From G963422445 sp963422445 (lineage in GTDB: Bacteria; Pseudomonadota; Alphaproteobacteria; Thalassobaculales; Thalassobaculaceae), in assembly GCA_963422445.2 (NCBI GenBank), contig OY729512.2, positions 4,216,001 through 4,280,000 of the forward strand: 64,000 nucleotides of DNA, read 5' to 3'. Shown piece by piece: positions 18,567 to 27,601 of the stretch (position 1 is its first letter; the number at the start of each line of letters is the position of its first letter). Position numbers and translations under genes: made by a program. The notes under the pieces were generated by a model, which did not search any database, had not been told where the DNA came from, and saw nothing but the letters and a program-made list of their open reading frames with translations.

Positions 18567-19508
18567 ATGACGCAGAAAGCACCGGGACGCTCTCACCGCA
18601 TCGGCATGACGGTCATGGAATTGCTGCGCCGGTTTCCCGACGATGCGACGGCGGAAAAGTGGTTCGAGGAGGCCCGTTGGCCGGAAGGGCGTTTCTGCCC
18701 CGATTGTGGCTCTGTTAACACCGTCGCCATCGCGAGCCGAAAGCCCATGCCCTACCGTTGCCGCGATTGTCGGGCGCACTTCTCGGTGCGAAAGGGGACC
18801 GTCATGCAGTCGAGCAAGCTCGGCCTCCAGAAATGGGCCATTGCGCTCTACATGATGACGACCGGCATCAAGGGGACGAGCAGCATGAAACTCTACCGTG
18901 AAGTTGGCATTCGCCAAGCGACGGCGTGGTTCCTCATGCAGCGTATCCGAGAAGGCTTCATAGACGGCTTCAACAAGCCCTTCCCCGGCCCGGTAGAGGC
19001 GGACGAAACGGCAGTCGGTGGCAAGAGGAAAAATATGCCGAAGAAGAAGCGGGCGGCGCTGACGGGGCGCGGCTCTGTGGGCAAGGCCATCGTCGCGGGC
19101 GTGAAAGACCGGGAGAGCAAACAGGTAAGCGCGGCGGTTGTCGAGCACACCGACGCGAAGACCTTGCAGGGTTTCGTGCTCGACCGGACAGAAAGCACGG
19201 CGAAGGTCTATACGGACGAGTCGCGGGCCTATATCGGCCTGTCCCGCGCTCATGAGGCGGTCAATCACAGCGCGGGCGAGTATGTCCGGGGCGAAGCCAC
19301 CGTGAACGGGATGGAGGGCTTCTGGAGCCTCTTCAAGCGGGGCTACCACGGCACCTTCCATCACCTGTCCGAAAAGCACTTGGATCGTTATGTGCAGGAG
19401 TTCACGGGCCGCAACAACATCCGCGACATGGACACGCTCGATCAAATGGTGTTCCTCGCCCGCGCGATTGTCGGCAAGCGGCTCCGCTATCGTGACCTCG
19501 CGGGCTGA
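18567..19508 (+). CDS. IS1595-family transposase
   Basis: A transposase of 313 residues from ATG 18567, preceded by GGAGGAAGG. The N-terminal zinc ribbon (CPDCGS...CRDC near 40-65) is typical of IS1595. The DDE-type core shows VEADETAVGG, VYTDESRAY and VNGMEGFWSLFKRGYHG, covering the acidic residues, and ends in the GRNNIRD block. The gene is intact. It ends 6 bases before the methyltransferase start, so the passengers are likely read from the same transcript. Confidence 0.9.
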   Translation: MTQKAPGRSHRIGMTVMELLRRFPDDATAEKWFEEARWPEGRFCPDCGSVNTVAIASRKPMPYRCRDCRAHFSVRKGTVMQSSKLGLQKWAIALYMMTTGIKGTSSMKLYREVGIRQATAWFLMQRIREGFIDGFNKPFPGPVEADETAVGGKRKNMPKKKRAALTGRGSVGKAIVAGVKDRESKQVSAAVVEHTDAKTLQGFVLDRTESTAKVYTDESRAYIGLSRAHEAVNHSAGEYVRGEATVNGMEGFWSLFKRGYHGTFHHLSEKHLDRYVQEFTGRNNIRDMDTLDQMVFLARAIVGKRLRYRDLAG

Positions 19509-19514
19509 TCCGCC

Positions 19515-20231
19515 ATGGCGCTGCAGGATGTCGCCGGGGTCGAGCTCGATCTTGACCGCGCCGCCAAACCGCACCAGCCCGCCGAGCCTGACCGCTACGA
19601 GCCTGTCAGCAGCGTATGGGAGGGGAACGACGCGGACCTGCTGGAAGCGATGTTCGCGTTCGATCCGTCCATCCCGGTCGACCCGATGATCCTCGACGCA
19701 ACCTACAACTACGGACGGCTCTGGAAGGGATCGGTGCGGCGCGTGGTCTCGATGGACATCGATCCCCGCTACAAGCCGATGATCGTCGGCGACAACCGGA
19801 AGATGGAAGGCATCCCCGACCCGACCTTCGGCGTGGTGGTCTACGATCCCCCGCATGTCGGCCCGCAGGGACGCGACAAGAGCCGCAAGCGGTTCGACGA
19901 GGATTTCGGCGCGACGGTCGAATGCGGGAAGGAACAGGGCTGGACGCTTAGCTACCTGTACCCGCCGTTTCTCGAACAGGCGAAGCGGGTATTGAAGCCG
20001 AAGGGTCTGCCGCTGGCGAAGATGACCGACATGGTGAACTGCCACCGCTCTAAATGGCCGCATTGCGACTTCATGCGGATGGCCGACGAGGCTGGGTTCA
20101 CGGTCTGCGATCTGATCGTGAAGATTCGGACAGGGCCGATGGTCTCGACGCAGTGGAAGAAGGCGCACCACGCGAGAAAGCGGCATTGCTTCTGGATCGT
20201 CTGTCGCAACGGGCAAAGCTGCGAGAGATAA
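19515..20231 (+). CDS. DNA methyltransferase-like passenger protein
   Basis: A 238-residue class-I SAM-dependent methyltransferase-like protein. The Rossmann start is a degenerate motif I region (ILDATYNYGRLWKG), followed by an acidic residue after strand 2 (SMDIDPRY). The catalytic motif IV is VVVYDPPHVG near 115, the D-P-P-aromatic type used by amino-methyltransferases. The arrangement, I before IV with a short protein, resembles phage and mobile-element enzymes. Next to a restriction-endonuclease-like gene it would protect DNA from cleavage. Target sequence and base are unknown. Confidence 0.7.
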   Translation: MALQDVAGVELDLDRAAKPHQPAEPDRYEPVSSVWEGNDADLLEAMFAFDPSIPVDPMILDATYNYGRLWKGSVRRVVSMDIDPRYKPMIVGDNRKMEGIPDPTFGVVVYDPPHVGPQGRDKSRKRFDEDFGATVECGKEQGWTLSYLYPPFLEQAKRVLKPKGLPLAKMTDMVNCHRSKWPHCDFMRMADEAGFTVCDLIVKIRTGPMVSTQWKKAHHARKRHCFWIVCRNGQSCER

Positions 20232-20293
20232 CCCGTGCGTGCGTATAACCCGCTCAGCGTCGATGAGCGGGGCCAGAATGCGGCGCGGGTCTG

Positions 20294-20806
20294 ATGAGCT
20301 CCCCAGCCGCTTCGGTGCCACCCGAACCGACCTTCGACGGTGCCGGCGTCTACACGATCCACTATGGCGGACCGTTCGATGCCTACAGGGACATGACGGG
20401 GCCGATCTGTCGGGAAGGCTGACCCGCCCGGCAAACGGCAGGGACGGTCCCGCACAAGAGCCGCACGGGTGGTTCTCCATGATCGGCTGACCAAACATGC
20501 CCGTTCGATAGAGCAGGCAGAGAATCTCGACCTACGGGATTTCTCGTGCCGGTGGCTCGGTCTCGACGAGGTATGGATCGGGCTAACCGAGCAGGTTATG
20601 ATCGCCGAATATCGCCCAATGTGGAATGTGGTCGTGGCTGGTTTCGGGATCAACGATCCAGGCAAGGGACGCACGGGACAGCGGAAGGCGCAATGGAATA
20701 CCCCCTGCATCCGGGCAGGCCATACACAGGCAACTTGAGGCCGCGCGACGAAACGTCAGGCGACATCCTGGCGGCGGTCCACTTGACACAGAAGGGGAAG
20801 AGATGA
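20294..20806 (+). pseudogene. Eco29kI-like GIY-YIG restriction endonuclease, frameshifted twice
   Basis: The start (ATG 20294) reads to FDGAGVYTIHYGGPFDAY, the GIY half. The frame then breaks at about 20411, where two bases seem missing from GPIYVGKADP. The second frame continues with RLTKHARSIEQAENLDLRDF, WIGLTEQVMIAEYRPMWNVV and GFGINDPGKGR. Near 20703 two extra C residues shift it again to LHPGRPYTGNLRPRDETSGD and a stop at 20806. Tyr, Arg, His, Glu and Asn expected in the Eco29kI active site can all be seen, so decay looks recent. It lies just after the methyltransferase gene. Confidence 0.72.
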
Positions 20807-21018
20807 GCAAGAAATCGAGAGAACCCCACCCGATTGAACGGCGTACCGTTCGGGTGAAACCGCATGTCTACCAGCCGAGCAAGGCGGAGCTTGAAGAACC
20901 GGTGCGGATCGACGCGACGCCGGAGGAGGCCGCGAGGGCCATGTTCTGCGCCGTCAAGCCGCCCGACCCGATGCTGCGGAGGCCGAGCAGGAAACCTCCA
21001 GTCTCGTCAACATCTTAG
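20803..21018 (+). CDS. Small basic protein, last passenger gene
   Basis: 71 residues, rich in Lys, Arg, Glu and Pro, no membrane segment and no motif I recognise. ATG 20803 overlaps the restriction-gene stop in ATGA, indicating translational coupling. It ends 32 bases before the transposon end. It could be an accessory or control protein of the cassette. Confidence 0.55.
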   Translation: MSKKSREPHPIERRTVRVKPHVYQPSKAELEEPVRIDATPEEAARAMFCAVKPPDPMLRRPSRKPPVSSTS

Positions 21019-21050
21019 GCGCCATCTGGCTAGTTAGGCGTATAATCCCC

Positions 21051-21058
21051 AAAAATAT
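21051..21058 (+). repeat. 8-bp target duplication, right copy
   Basis: AAAAATAT, the same as 18479-18486. The sequence to its right is the original upstream region of arsR. Confidence 0.85.
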
Positions 21059-21356
21059 ATAGACTTGCAAGCCTGTTGCCTTGGAAATCATGCGCAAAAC
21101 GTCCCGGACAACAGTTTGATCAGGCAACCGGGCGGGTTGACCACCCTCACCGTTTCGATTGGCCAGATCGGGTGCAGCAGACTATGGTGATGCCCGATAA
21201 CATGTGTAATGGTCGATCCAGGATTGCCGCGGTTGCCACTCACGTGTTCCTTTGCCGGACTCGGGATCCTGTTCCGGCCTGCCGATCCGCCTCCCGGATC
21301 CGAAGGCGACACCCTTCTGGATCCGACCTCTGTGCAACCCGACGGAACCACGACAT

Positions 21357-22559
21357 ATGACACAAGCCAGTGCACCTCCGCTGCAAGGCATCAAGATCGT
21401 TGATTTCTCACGCATCATCGCCGGCCCGCTCTGCACCCAGATCCTTTCCGACATGGGTGCCGACGTCATCAAGATCGAAAACCCGCAAACCGGGGACGAT
21501 ACCCGACGCATGGCCGAGCCGGGCGTGGCCGGCGAAAGTCATTTCTTCCTCGCCTACAACCGCAACAAGAAGAGCATCGCGCTGGATATCCGGACAGCGG
21601 AAGGCAAAGCCGTGGTGCTTGATCTTCTCGAAGATGCGGATATCGTGGTCGAGAATTTCCGGGTCGGCGTGATGAAACGATTCGGTCTCGACTATGCGTC
21701 CATCACGGAACGATTTCCGAAACTGATTTATCTCTCGATCTCGGCTTATGGCCAGAACGGGCCGATGGCCGATCGGCCCGGCTTCGACCCGGTGATTCAG
21801 GCGGAAACCGGCATGATGTCGTTGAATGGCGAGCCGGACGGCCAACCAATGCGTCATCCTTTATCGATCATCGATACGATGACGGCACTGTACGCCGTCG
21901 GCGCCATCAACGCCGCTCTCTATACGCGGCGCGACTCCAGCAAAGGGCAGTTTATCGAACTTGCGCTGTCCGATGTCGCCGTTGCCGCCCTTGGAAATGC
22001 CGGCCTCTATTATCTTTGTGGCGGCGGACAGCCACCACGTTCGGGCAACAGCCATCTGACGTCAACACCCACAAATCTGTTTCATGCGGCTGACGGGCCC
22101 ATCTACATGGCACTCGGCACGGACCGCCTGTTCGGAAAGCTGTGCCGCGATGTCCTTGATCGGCAGGATCTGCCTGAAGATCCTCGCTTCAGGTCGCCCG
22201 CGACCCGCCTGGAAAACAGGCCGGTATTGTTTTCAATTCTGAACGATCTGTTTGCCACCCAGCCGCGGAGCTACTGGCTTGCCAGAATGCGCCATCTTCC
22301 GGCTGGTCCGGTCCGCAGCATCGAAGATGCGCTTGAGTCGGAGGAGGTCGCATATCGCGGCATGATCAGGACCATCGAACACCCGCTCGCAGGCCTGGTC
22401 CGAATCATCGCATCGCCTATCAAGTTCAGTGAAACGCCGGTCCGTGATGACCTCGATGCCCCACCTCTGCATGGCGCCGACACGGATAGCATTCTGCACG
22501 ATCTCGGTTACGACGATCCCCGGATAGCAGCCTTGCGGGAAAATGGTGTCATTGTGTGA
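21357..22559 (+). CDS. CaiB/BaiF-type (family III) CoA transferase
   Basis: A 400-residue family III CoA transferase. The N-terminal domain begins PLQGIKIVDFSRIIAGPLCTQ with the ADVIKIE motif. The catalytic aspartate is in GFDPVIQAETG near 142-148. SISAYGQNGP precedes it, as in the family. It moves CoA between carboxylic acids, typically to activate a substrate for beta-oxidation-type breakdown. I chose ATG 21357 because PLQGIKIVDF begins just after it, as in relatives. Its substrate is unknown; the acyl-CoA dehydrogenase upstream of the transposon could be a partner. Confidence 0.88.
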   Translation: MTQASAPPLQGIKIVDFSRIIAGPLCTQILSDMGADVIKIENPQTGDDTRRMAEPGVAGESHFFLAYNRNKKSIALDIRTAEGKAVVLDLLEDADIVVENFRVGVMKRFGLDYASITERFPKLIYLSISAYGQNGPMADRPGFDPVIQAETGMMSLNGEPDGQPMRHPLSIIDTMTALYAVGAINAALYTRRDSSKGQFIELALSDVAVAALGNAGLYYLCGGGQPPRSGNSHLTSTPTNLFHAADGPIYMALGTDRLFGKLCRDVLDRQDLPEDPRFRSPATRLENRPVLFSILNDLFATQPRSYWLARMRHLPAGPVRSIEDALESEEVAYRGMIRTIEHPLAGLVRIIASPIKFSETPVRDDLDAPPLHGADTDSILHDLGYDDPRIAALRENGVIV

Positions 22560-22677
22560 ACGACATGACCGGCCGCTGATAATGCCCGGGACAGTATTGC
22601 CGAACACTCCGAATTGACCGTACCCGCATCAATCCTGATACTCGGACGCTGAAACAAAACAGAACGGTGGATACACA

Positions 22678-23202
22678 ATGCCCGACACATTCACGGTTGC
22701 CAATTTCCGACATGTCGCGGATGGCCTGCAGGAAGGCCAGTTTGCCGTTGGCGAACGCAAGCCCGCGGCCAGCCTCGACGATATCGACCCGATCTACCGA
22801 GACCTTCTCGATCGTCCGATCGTTGTGACTCTAGCCGTAACCGGTCCGGACGGACGGCCTAGCCTGACACCGATGTGGTTCGATCACGAGAACGACAAGA
22901 TTCTCGTCAATACTGCGTCGCACCGATCAAAATGCGGCTGGATCCGCAAGAATCCCCAAATGACCGTGCTCGTTGTCAATCCTGACAATCCCTATCACTG
23001 GGTCAGCATCAAATGCACGGTCGAAAAGGAATTGCACGAAGACGGCCCGGATGGGGCCCGAGTCACCGCGCAGCTCAACAGAATCTGGCGCCGGTACACC
23101 GGAGATGACGGCGAATACGGGTTGCGCGATCCGGGCATCAATGAACGACGGGTGCTGTTCGAGTGTCGGATCGACAGGATCGCGACATTCGGCAAACCAT
23201 AG
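22678..23202 (+). CDS. PPOX-class flavin-dependent protein
   Basis: A 174-residue split-barrel flavoprotein of the pyridoxamine-phosphate-oxidase-like class. Visible are the strands VVTLAVTGPDGRPSLTPMWF near 50, then HRSKCGWIRKNPQMTVLVV, which contacts the flavin phosphate, and a C-terminal IDRIATFG strand. FMN or F420 are both possible cofactors. It lies 118 bases after the CoA transferase and may be cotranscribed. Confidence 0.78.
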   Translation: MPDTFTVANFRHVADGLQEGQFAVGERKPAASLDDIDPIYRDLLDRPIVVTLAVTGPDGRPSLTPMWFDHENDKILVNTASHRSKCGWIRKNPQMTVLVVNPDNPYHWVSIKCTVEKELHEDGPDGARVTAQLNRIWRRYTGDDGEYGLRDPGINERRVLFECRIDRIATFGKP

Positions 23203-23323
23203 GCCCAGGAAGAGCCGCAATCAGTCCGGACCCGGACTGCAGCAACAGGACAGGGCCGTGGAAGAACAAGACCCCACGATGCAGAACACCTCGGGCCATG
23301 CCTGTCGATGTAACATGATTTCA

Positions 23324-23359
23324 CAGGGACTGACTGCTGGTCCGGGTGGTCAGTCCCTG
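23324..23359. terminator. Hairpin between convergent genes
   Basis: An 11-bp perfect stem (cagggactgac with gtcagtccctg) and a 14-base loop, between the PPOX gene and the converging ridA remnant. No clear T-run on either side, so it may be a weak bidirectional terminator. Confidence 0.5.
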
Positions 23360-23440
23360 AGGTGATCGTCATCAGCAGCCAGCCGCAACGCCTGTCAGCG
23401 GTGTTTCGAGTGTCAGCCCCGATGGTGACACATTCGTCGC

Positions 23441-23638
23441 TTACTTGACGCAAATGGCTTCGATTTCAACGAGCATCGCTTGATCGGCAAGACTTGCAAC
23501 AAACAGCAGGGGCGATGCCGGCAGGACGTCACCGGAGAATTCGTTCCGGGTTTCCTGGTAGTAATCGATGTCTTCACGCCGGGTCAGGAAAACTGTCAGC
23601 TTGACGGTATCGGCACGGTCGACATCCGTGGCGTCCAT
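23441..23638 (-). pseudogene. RidA/YjgF family, 5'-truncated
   Basis: The 65 codons match the C-terminal half of a RidA-type enamine/imine deaminase: DVDRADTVKLTVFLTRREDI, an F-x-G block and the terminal VEIEAICVK strand. The N-terminal half is missing. Upstream of 23638 the sequence is unrelated (ALEQDKTALKRET in the same direction), so foreign DNA seems to have replaced the 5' part. Confidence 0.7.
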
Positions 23639-23726
23639 CTGGCCACGGTCTCCCGCTTGAGCGCGGTCTTGTCCTGCTCAAGCGCCGCAATCGTCTCGAC
23701 GAGCGCCGCGGCCAGGCGCAATAGCC

Positions 23727-24240
23727 CTAGCCCCAGTCCTCGATGACCGTGGATATCCCGGATGGGGGAGGTCCTTGGCCGGCGAAGGCCTCGGCAGAGG
23801 CGGCGAGATCCTCCGTCCAGCCCATTACGACGTCTCGGCCTCGACAGCCGTCATGGCGGATAGCACCGCAGGGCGTTCGCCCGAAGGCAGCGCCGTGGAG
23901 CGCCGGCCCCGGTTGGCCGCCTTGCGCTCGATGCGCTGGCGGTCGGTGAAGTTGCACCCGGCACAGCTCGCCCATTGCACCGGGTCGAGCGCGAAATTGA
24001 ACCACACGACCTCGGTCCGCACCACGCCCTGTGTGATCCCCCTGCAGCGCTAGCCGACCAGCGTCGCGTGATACAGCGCCGAGGAGTGACCCGAGACCAT
24101 CACCTGACCGAGCAAACGCATGAGCCGATCCGGCAACGCGGCAGGATCGACATCTGTGAAGTCGAAGTGATAGCGCCGGACCGCCTGCAGATACGGCGGA
24201 TCGCTGTAGACCAGATCCCGGCCGGAGAACTGAAACGAAC
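23727..24240 (-). pseudogene. Dam-like DNA adenine methylase remnant
   Basis: Reading the minus strand from 24240 gives GRDLVYSDPPYLQAVRRYHF, with the catalytic DPPY motif, then QVMVSGHSSALYHATLVG and a stop at about 24050. The next part continues as VRTEVVWFNFALDPVQWASC, a typical phage Dam ending. Motif I and the N-terminus are missing. It looks like a prophage scrap inserted between ridA and the TRAP operon. Confidence 0.6.
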
Positions 24241-24285
24241 GAGGCCAGCCAGAATCCGGCCGGCCCCGTGTGAGTACAGCTCAGC

Positions 24286-25344
24286 TTATTGCAACAGCCG
24301 CATGTCTTCTTCTGCGATCTCGGCTTCAGCCTCCGCAATCGAAGCCTCAAGCAGTTTCAGCCACTTGTCGCCGAACCGCTCGACATACCAGTCCTTGAGC
24401 GGCTTAACGGACTCAACAAACTGCGTCTTTTCCTCAGCCGAGGGCACATACACTTGGCCTCCCTTTTCCTTGAACGCGGCATAAGCAGCAAGTGCAGTGA
24501 ACTTCGGATCGTCGGACGCCATCGATGTCAGGTGATGGAACCCGGCCGCAACGACGGTCTTCAGATCGTCGGGCAGAGATTGAATGAAGTCGTCATTCAT
24601 CCACCAGAACAAGAACATATAGGCGTGATGGTCTAGGGTCACCCTGTGCAGGAACTCGTGGAACTTCATGTTGACGATATCGGTGATCCCGTTCTTGGTG
24701 CCGACCACCACCCCGGTCGCCAACGACGTGTACAGTTCCTGCCACGGAATCGGCGTCGGGTTGCCGCCCATCAACTTGACCATCTCGACCTGCAAGGGTG
24801 ATTCGATCGTGCGCATCTTCACCCCTTCAAGGTCGGCCGGCGTCCGGATATCGACATCCGTGGTGAAGAAGTCGCGCCAGCCGCCAGTGTTGTTGAGCCC
24901 CATCAGACGCAAGGTTCCGGTCTTCTCCAACACCGCTTTGCGGACCTCGTCCATGAACTCGCTCTTCATCACCTTTTCAGCGACCCGGTCGTTCGGAAAC
25001 ATGTAAGGCAAATCGGTAACCTGAATCTCCGGGAAGATGTTGGCGATACCGCCAACTGTGGTGCCGGTGATCTCACATGTGCCCAATTGCACGGATTCGA
25101 GACATTGCCGGAAATTGCCGCAAAGCTGGCCGGCCGGATAGATTTCCACCTCGACCACGCCATTGGTCTGGGCCTCGACGAAGTTCTCAAAAACCAGGGA
25201 TCCCTTGTGATCCTCATCGTCCGTCGAGCCGATATGGCAGATCTTTATGGTATATTCCGCTGCCGAAACACTGCCAGCAGCACCGAAAACCAATGCCAGA
25301 CCGAGTATTCCGGCTTTGGCGACAGTCCAGTATCGTGTCGTCAT
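24286..25344 (-). CDS. TRAP transporter solute-binding protein (DctP type)
   Basis: 352 residues with a Sec signal peptide (ILGLALVFGAAGSVSAAE, cleavage after SAA). GGAGGT stands before ATG 25344, so I prefer it to 25374. Family features are IKICHIGSTDDEDHKG, VEIYPAGQLCG near 67, and GGNPTPIPWQELYTSLATGVV with the region that binds the substrate carboxylate, preceded by GVKMRT carrying the key Arg. It delivers an organic acid to the DctQM membrane pair encoded upstream. Confidence 0.9.
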   Translation of the reverse strand: MTTRYWTVAKAGILGLALVFGAAGSVSAAEYTIKICHIGSTDDEDHKGSLVFENFVEAQTNGVVEVEIYPAGQLCGNFRQCLESVQLGTCEITGTTVGGIANIFPEIQVTDLPYMFPNDRVAEKVMKSEFMDEVRKAVLEKTGTLRLMGLNNTGGWRDFFTTDVDIRTPADLEGVKMRTIESPLQVEMVKLMGGNPTPIPWQELYTSLATGVVVGTKNGITDIVNMKFHEFLHRVTLDHHAYMFLFWWMNDDFIQSLPDDLKTVVAAGFHHLTSMASDDPKFTALAAYAAFKEKGGQVYVPSAEEKTQFVESVKPLKDWYVERFGDKWLKLLEASIAEAEAEIAEEDMRLLQ

Positions 25345-25474
25345 CGTGACCTCCGAGTTGATCGAATACAGCAATTCTTGCCCCTTGAAGCACCGGGGTC
25401 AATGGATGATCGACATCCTGCCCGGTGAAACCACGTGGCTCCGACGATGGCGGACCCTGGCGGCAGTCCCGCCA

Positions 25475-26785
25475 TCATACGAAAAAGGCTGGCGCGACTT
25501 TCGTGAACCCGAGCCAGTAGGGCAGCGACATCGAGATGAAGGGGAAATAGGTGACGATGAAGATCGCCAACACCTCGACGGCGAGAAGCGGCAGCATTTC
25601 CAGCGCGATGACTTCGACGCGCAGGCGCGAAATGCTGGATGCCACGAACAGGATCAGCCCCATCGGCGGCGTCGCGAGGCCGATCGTCAGATTGATGCAC
25701 ATAACCACGGCGAAATGCAGGGGATCGATCCCCAGGGCGGCCATGGTCGGCGCCAGGATCGGCCCGAGGATCAGAATTGCCGGGCCGGCATCAAGGAACA
25801 TGCCGACGAACAGCAGCAGCACATTGATCAGAAAAAGGATCAGCAAGGGATCCTTCGAGATGCTGAACAGCAGTGACGAAAGCGCGGTCGGAACCTGAGA
25901 AAGACTTGCGATTGCCGCGAACGCCGTGGCCGTACCAACAATCAGGAGAATAGCGCCGGAGGTCACCGCGGACCTGAGAAAGATCGCCGGAAGATCGCTC
26001 AACTTGAGTGATTTGAGGACCAGAACGCTGATCACCAACGCGTAAAGGGCGGCCGCGGCTGCCGATTCCGTCGGCGTAAAGATGCCGCCGAGAATACCGC
26101 CGAGAATGATGACCGGCGTGAGCAGCGGCAGCGCTGCCCCACGGGCGGCCTGGCCAATGTCGCCAATCGACGCGCGCTCACTTGCTTTCGGATAGTTGCG
26201 TCGCTTGGAAATGACAAGCGTCACCGCCATGAGCATGAAGCCGACCATCAGGCCGGGGAACAATCCGGCGGCAAACAGTCCGGCAACGGATACATTCATG
26301 ATGAATGCGTAGACCACCATGATCAGGCTCGGCGGAATGATCGGTCCGATCACCGATGACGCGGCTGTGATCGCCGCCGCAAACTTGCGGCTGTAACCGT
26401 CGCGCTCCATTGCTGGAATGAGAATTGAGCCGACCGCCGATGTGTCAGCCACCGCCGAACCGCTGATGCCGGCAAACAACATGCTGGTCACGATGTTCAC
26501 ATGCGCCAGACCGCCCCGCAGGTGTCCGACCAACGTATTGGCGAATTTGACCAAGCTCAAGGTGATTCCGGCCCGGTTCATGACCTCACCGGTCAGAATA
26601 AAAAACGGAATGGCCAATAGCGGGAACTGATGGATCCCGGCAAAGGTTCGCTGAAATAGCATTTTCAGGAAGATCGGTTTTTCCGCCAGCAGAAACCCGA
26701 CCATCGGGGCAAAACCCAGCGCAAAGACGATGGGCATACCGATCACCATCGCCAGCAGGAAGATCCAGAAAAAGGTGAGACCCAT
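25475..26785 (-). CDS. TRAP transporter large permease (DctM type)
   Basis: 436 residues and about 12 hydrophobic segments. Typical blocks are GMPIVFALG near 17, FILTGEVMNRAGITL near 63, GSAVADTSAVGSILIP near 114, and PPMGLILFV towards the C-terminus. It is the sodium-coupled transport subunit in the inner membrane. It starts 12 bases after dctQ and is followed after 130 bases by dctP. Confidence 0.92.
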   Translation of the reverse strand: MGLTFFWIFLLAMVIGMPIVFALGFAPMVGFLLAEKPIFLKMLFQRTFAGIHQFPLLAIPFFILTGEVMNRAGITLSLVKFANTLVGHLRGGLAHVNIVTSMLFAGISGSAVADTSAVGSILIPAMERDGYSRKFAAAITAASSVIGPIIPPSLIMVVYAFIMNVSVAGLFAAGLFPGLMVGFMLMAVTLVISKRRNYPKASERASIGDIGQAARGAALPLLTPVIILGGILGGIFTPTESAAAAALYALVISVLVLKSLKLSDLPAIFLRSAVTSGAILLIVGTATAFAAIASLSQVPTALSSLLFSISKDPLLILFLINVLLLFVGMFLDAGPAILILGPILAPTMAALGIDPLHFAVVMCINLTIGLATPPMGLILFVASSISRLRVEVIALEMLPLLAVEVLAIFIVTYFPFISMSLPYWLGFTKVAPAFFV

Positions 26786-26797
26786 ATCGGATATCCG

Positions 26798-27361
26798 CTA
26801 GTCGAAGGGAAGGGTTTCGTCAGGGGATGCCGTCCGGGCGGCGCGAGGATCAATCACACCCCTGATTGCGTTGATCACAAACTCGAGCGCCACCATACCG
26901 ATCATGAAACTGCCAATCGGCATGCAGATATAGACATAAAGAATTGACAGATCGATGGTCGAAGCACGCTGGATACGTGCATTCCACGTCATGAAACTGC
27001 CTTCCTTCACAAACACCACCATGAGAGCAATGACCCCGACGAAGATCAGAATCAGGAGCACCTGCCGGAAACGGCCGCCGATATTACCGATCAGGACCTC
27101 GATGCCGACATGGGCACCTTGGCGCAGCCCGATCGGGGCGACGATGAAGGTCAGCCAGACCATGACGAACTTGGCAATTTCTTCCGACCATGCCAAGGCA
27201 TCGTTCATCACGTAGCGCATGAATATCGCGACATCGACGATCGCCAGCATCGCGACGAGCAGAATGATGGCAAACCATTTGAAGACTGTGAGGATCCGTC
27301 CATTCACGAACGCCAGCCCAGCTTCAAGGGCTTCGAGCGCCGCAGCCGTACGCTCGATCAT
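26798..27361 (-). CDS. TRAP transporter small permease (DctQ type)
   Basis: 187 residues with four hydrophobic helices and the family motifs FMRYVMNDALAWSEEIAKF and GAHVGIEVLI. I choose ATG 27361, preceded by AGGGG, over the longer frame from 27487 whose extra 42 residues look non-native. It is the first gene of the operon dctQ-dctM-dctP. Confidence 0.85.
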   Translation of the reverse strand: MIERTAAALEALEAGLAFVNGRILTVFKWFAIILLVAMLAIVDVAIFMRYVMNDALAWSEEIAKFVMVWLTFIVAPIGLRQGAHVGIEVLIGNIGGRFRQVLLILIFVGVIALMVVFVKEGSFMTWNARIQRASTIDLSILYVYICMPIGSFMIGMVALEFVINAIRGVIDPRAARTASPDETLPFD

Positions 27362-27601
27362 GTCATCCCCTGCCACATGTCGACGGAGACTGCCGACAAA
27401 GCCACGCAATCGGGCTGTTCCATCCAGATTTTCCCGAAGACATATGCTGGCAAGCTCTATCTCCCCTGGCCGGCGCGATCTGGACAAACCTCATGAATAC
27501 CTCTACCGTATCAATACATTGGCGGCAATAGTGATCATGTCCTCGAAATTTTGTCCAGCACGCGGCGCGATTACGGCCGACTGGCGTACGACAGGCGGCC
27601 T

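Larger units (their letters stand above)
18487..21050 (+). mobile_element. IS1595-family transposon with methyltransferase and restriction-enzyme passengers
   Basis: A 2,564-bp element. Its 24-bp terminal inverted repeats begin GGTG (left) and GGGG (right) and share TTATACGCCTAACTAGCCA; there are two mismatches. An 8-bp direct target repeat flanks it. Inside, all on the plus strand and tightly packed, are a transposase, a DNA methyltransferase, a GIY-YIG endonuclease (frameshifted) and a small protein. IS1595 members with passenger genes are known; a restriction-modification-like cargo is the notable part. Confidence 0.9.

Noticed and set aside
18546..20498. 650-codon open frame on the minus strand
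   Set aside because: It lies antisense to the IS1595 transposase and methyltransferase genes, which have clear motifs. The frame is open only because of high GC content.
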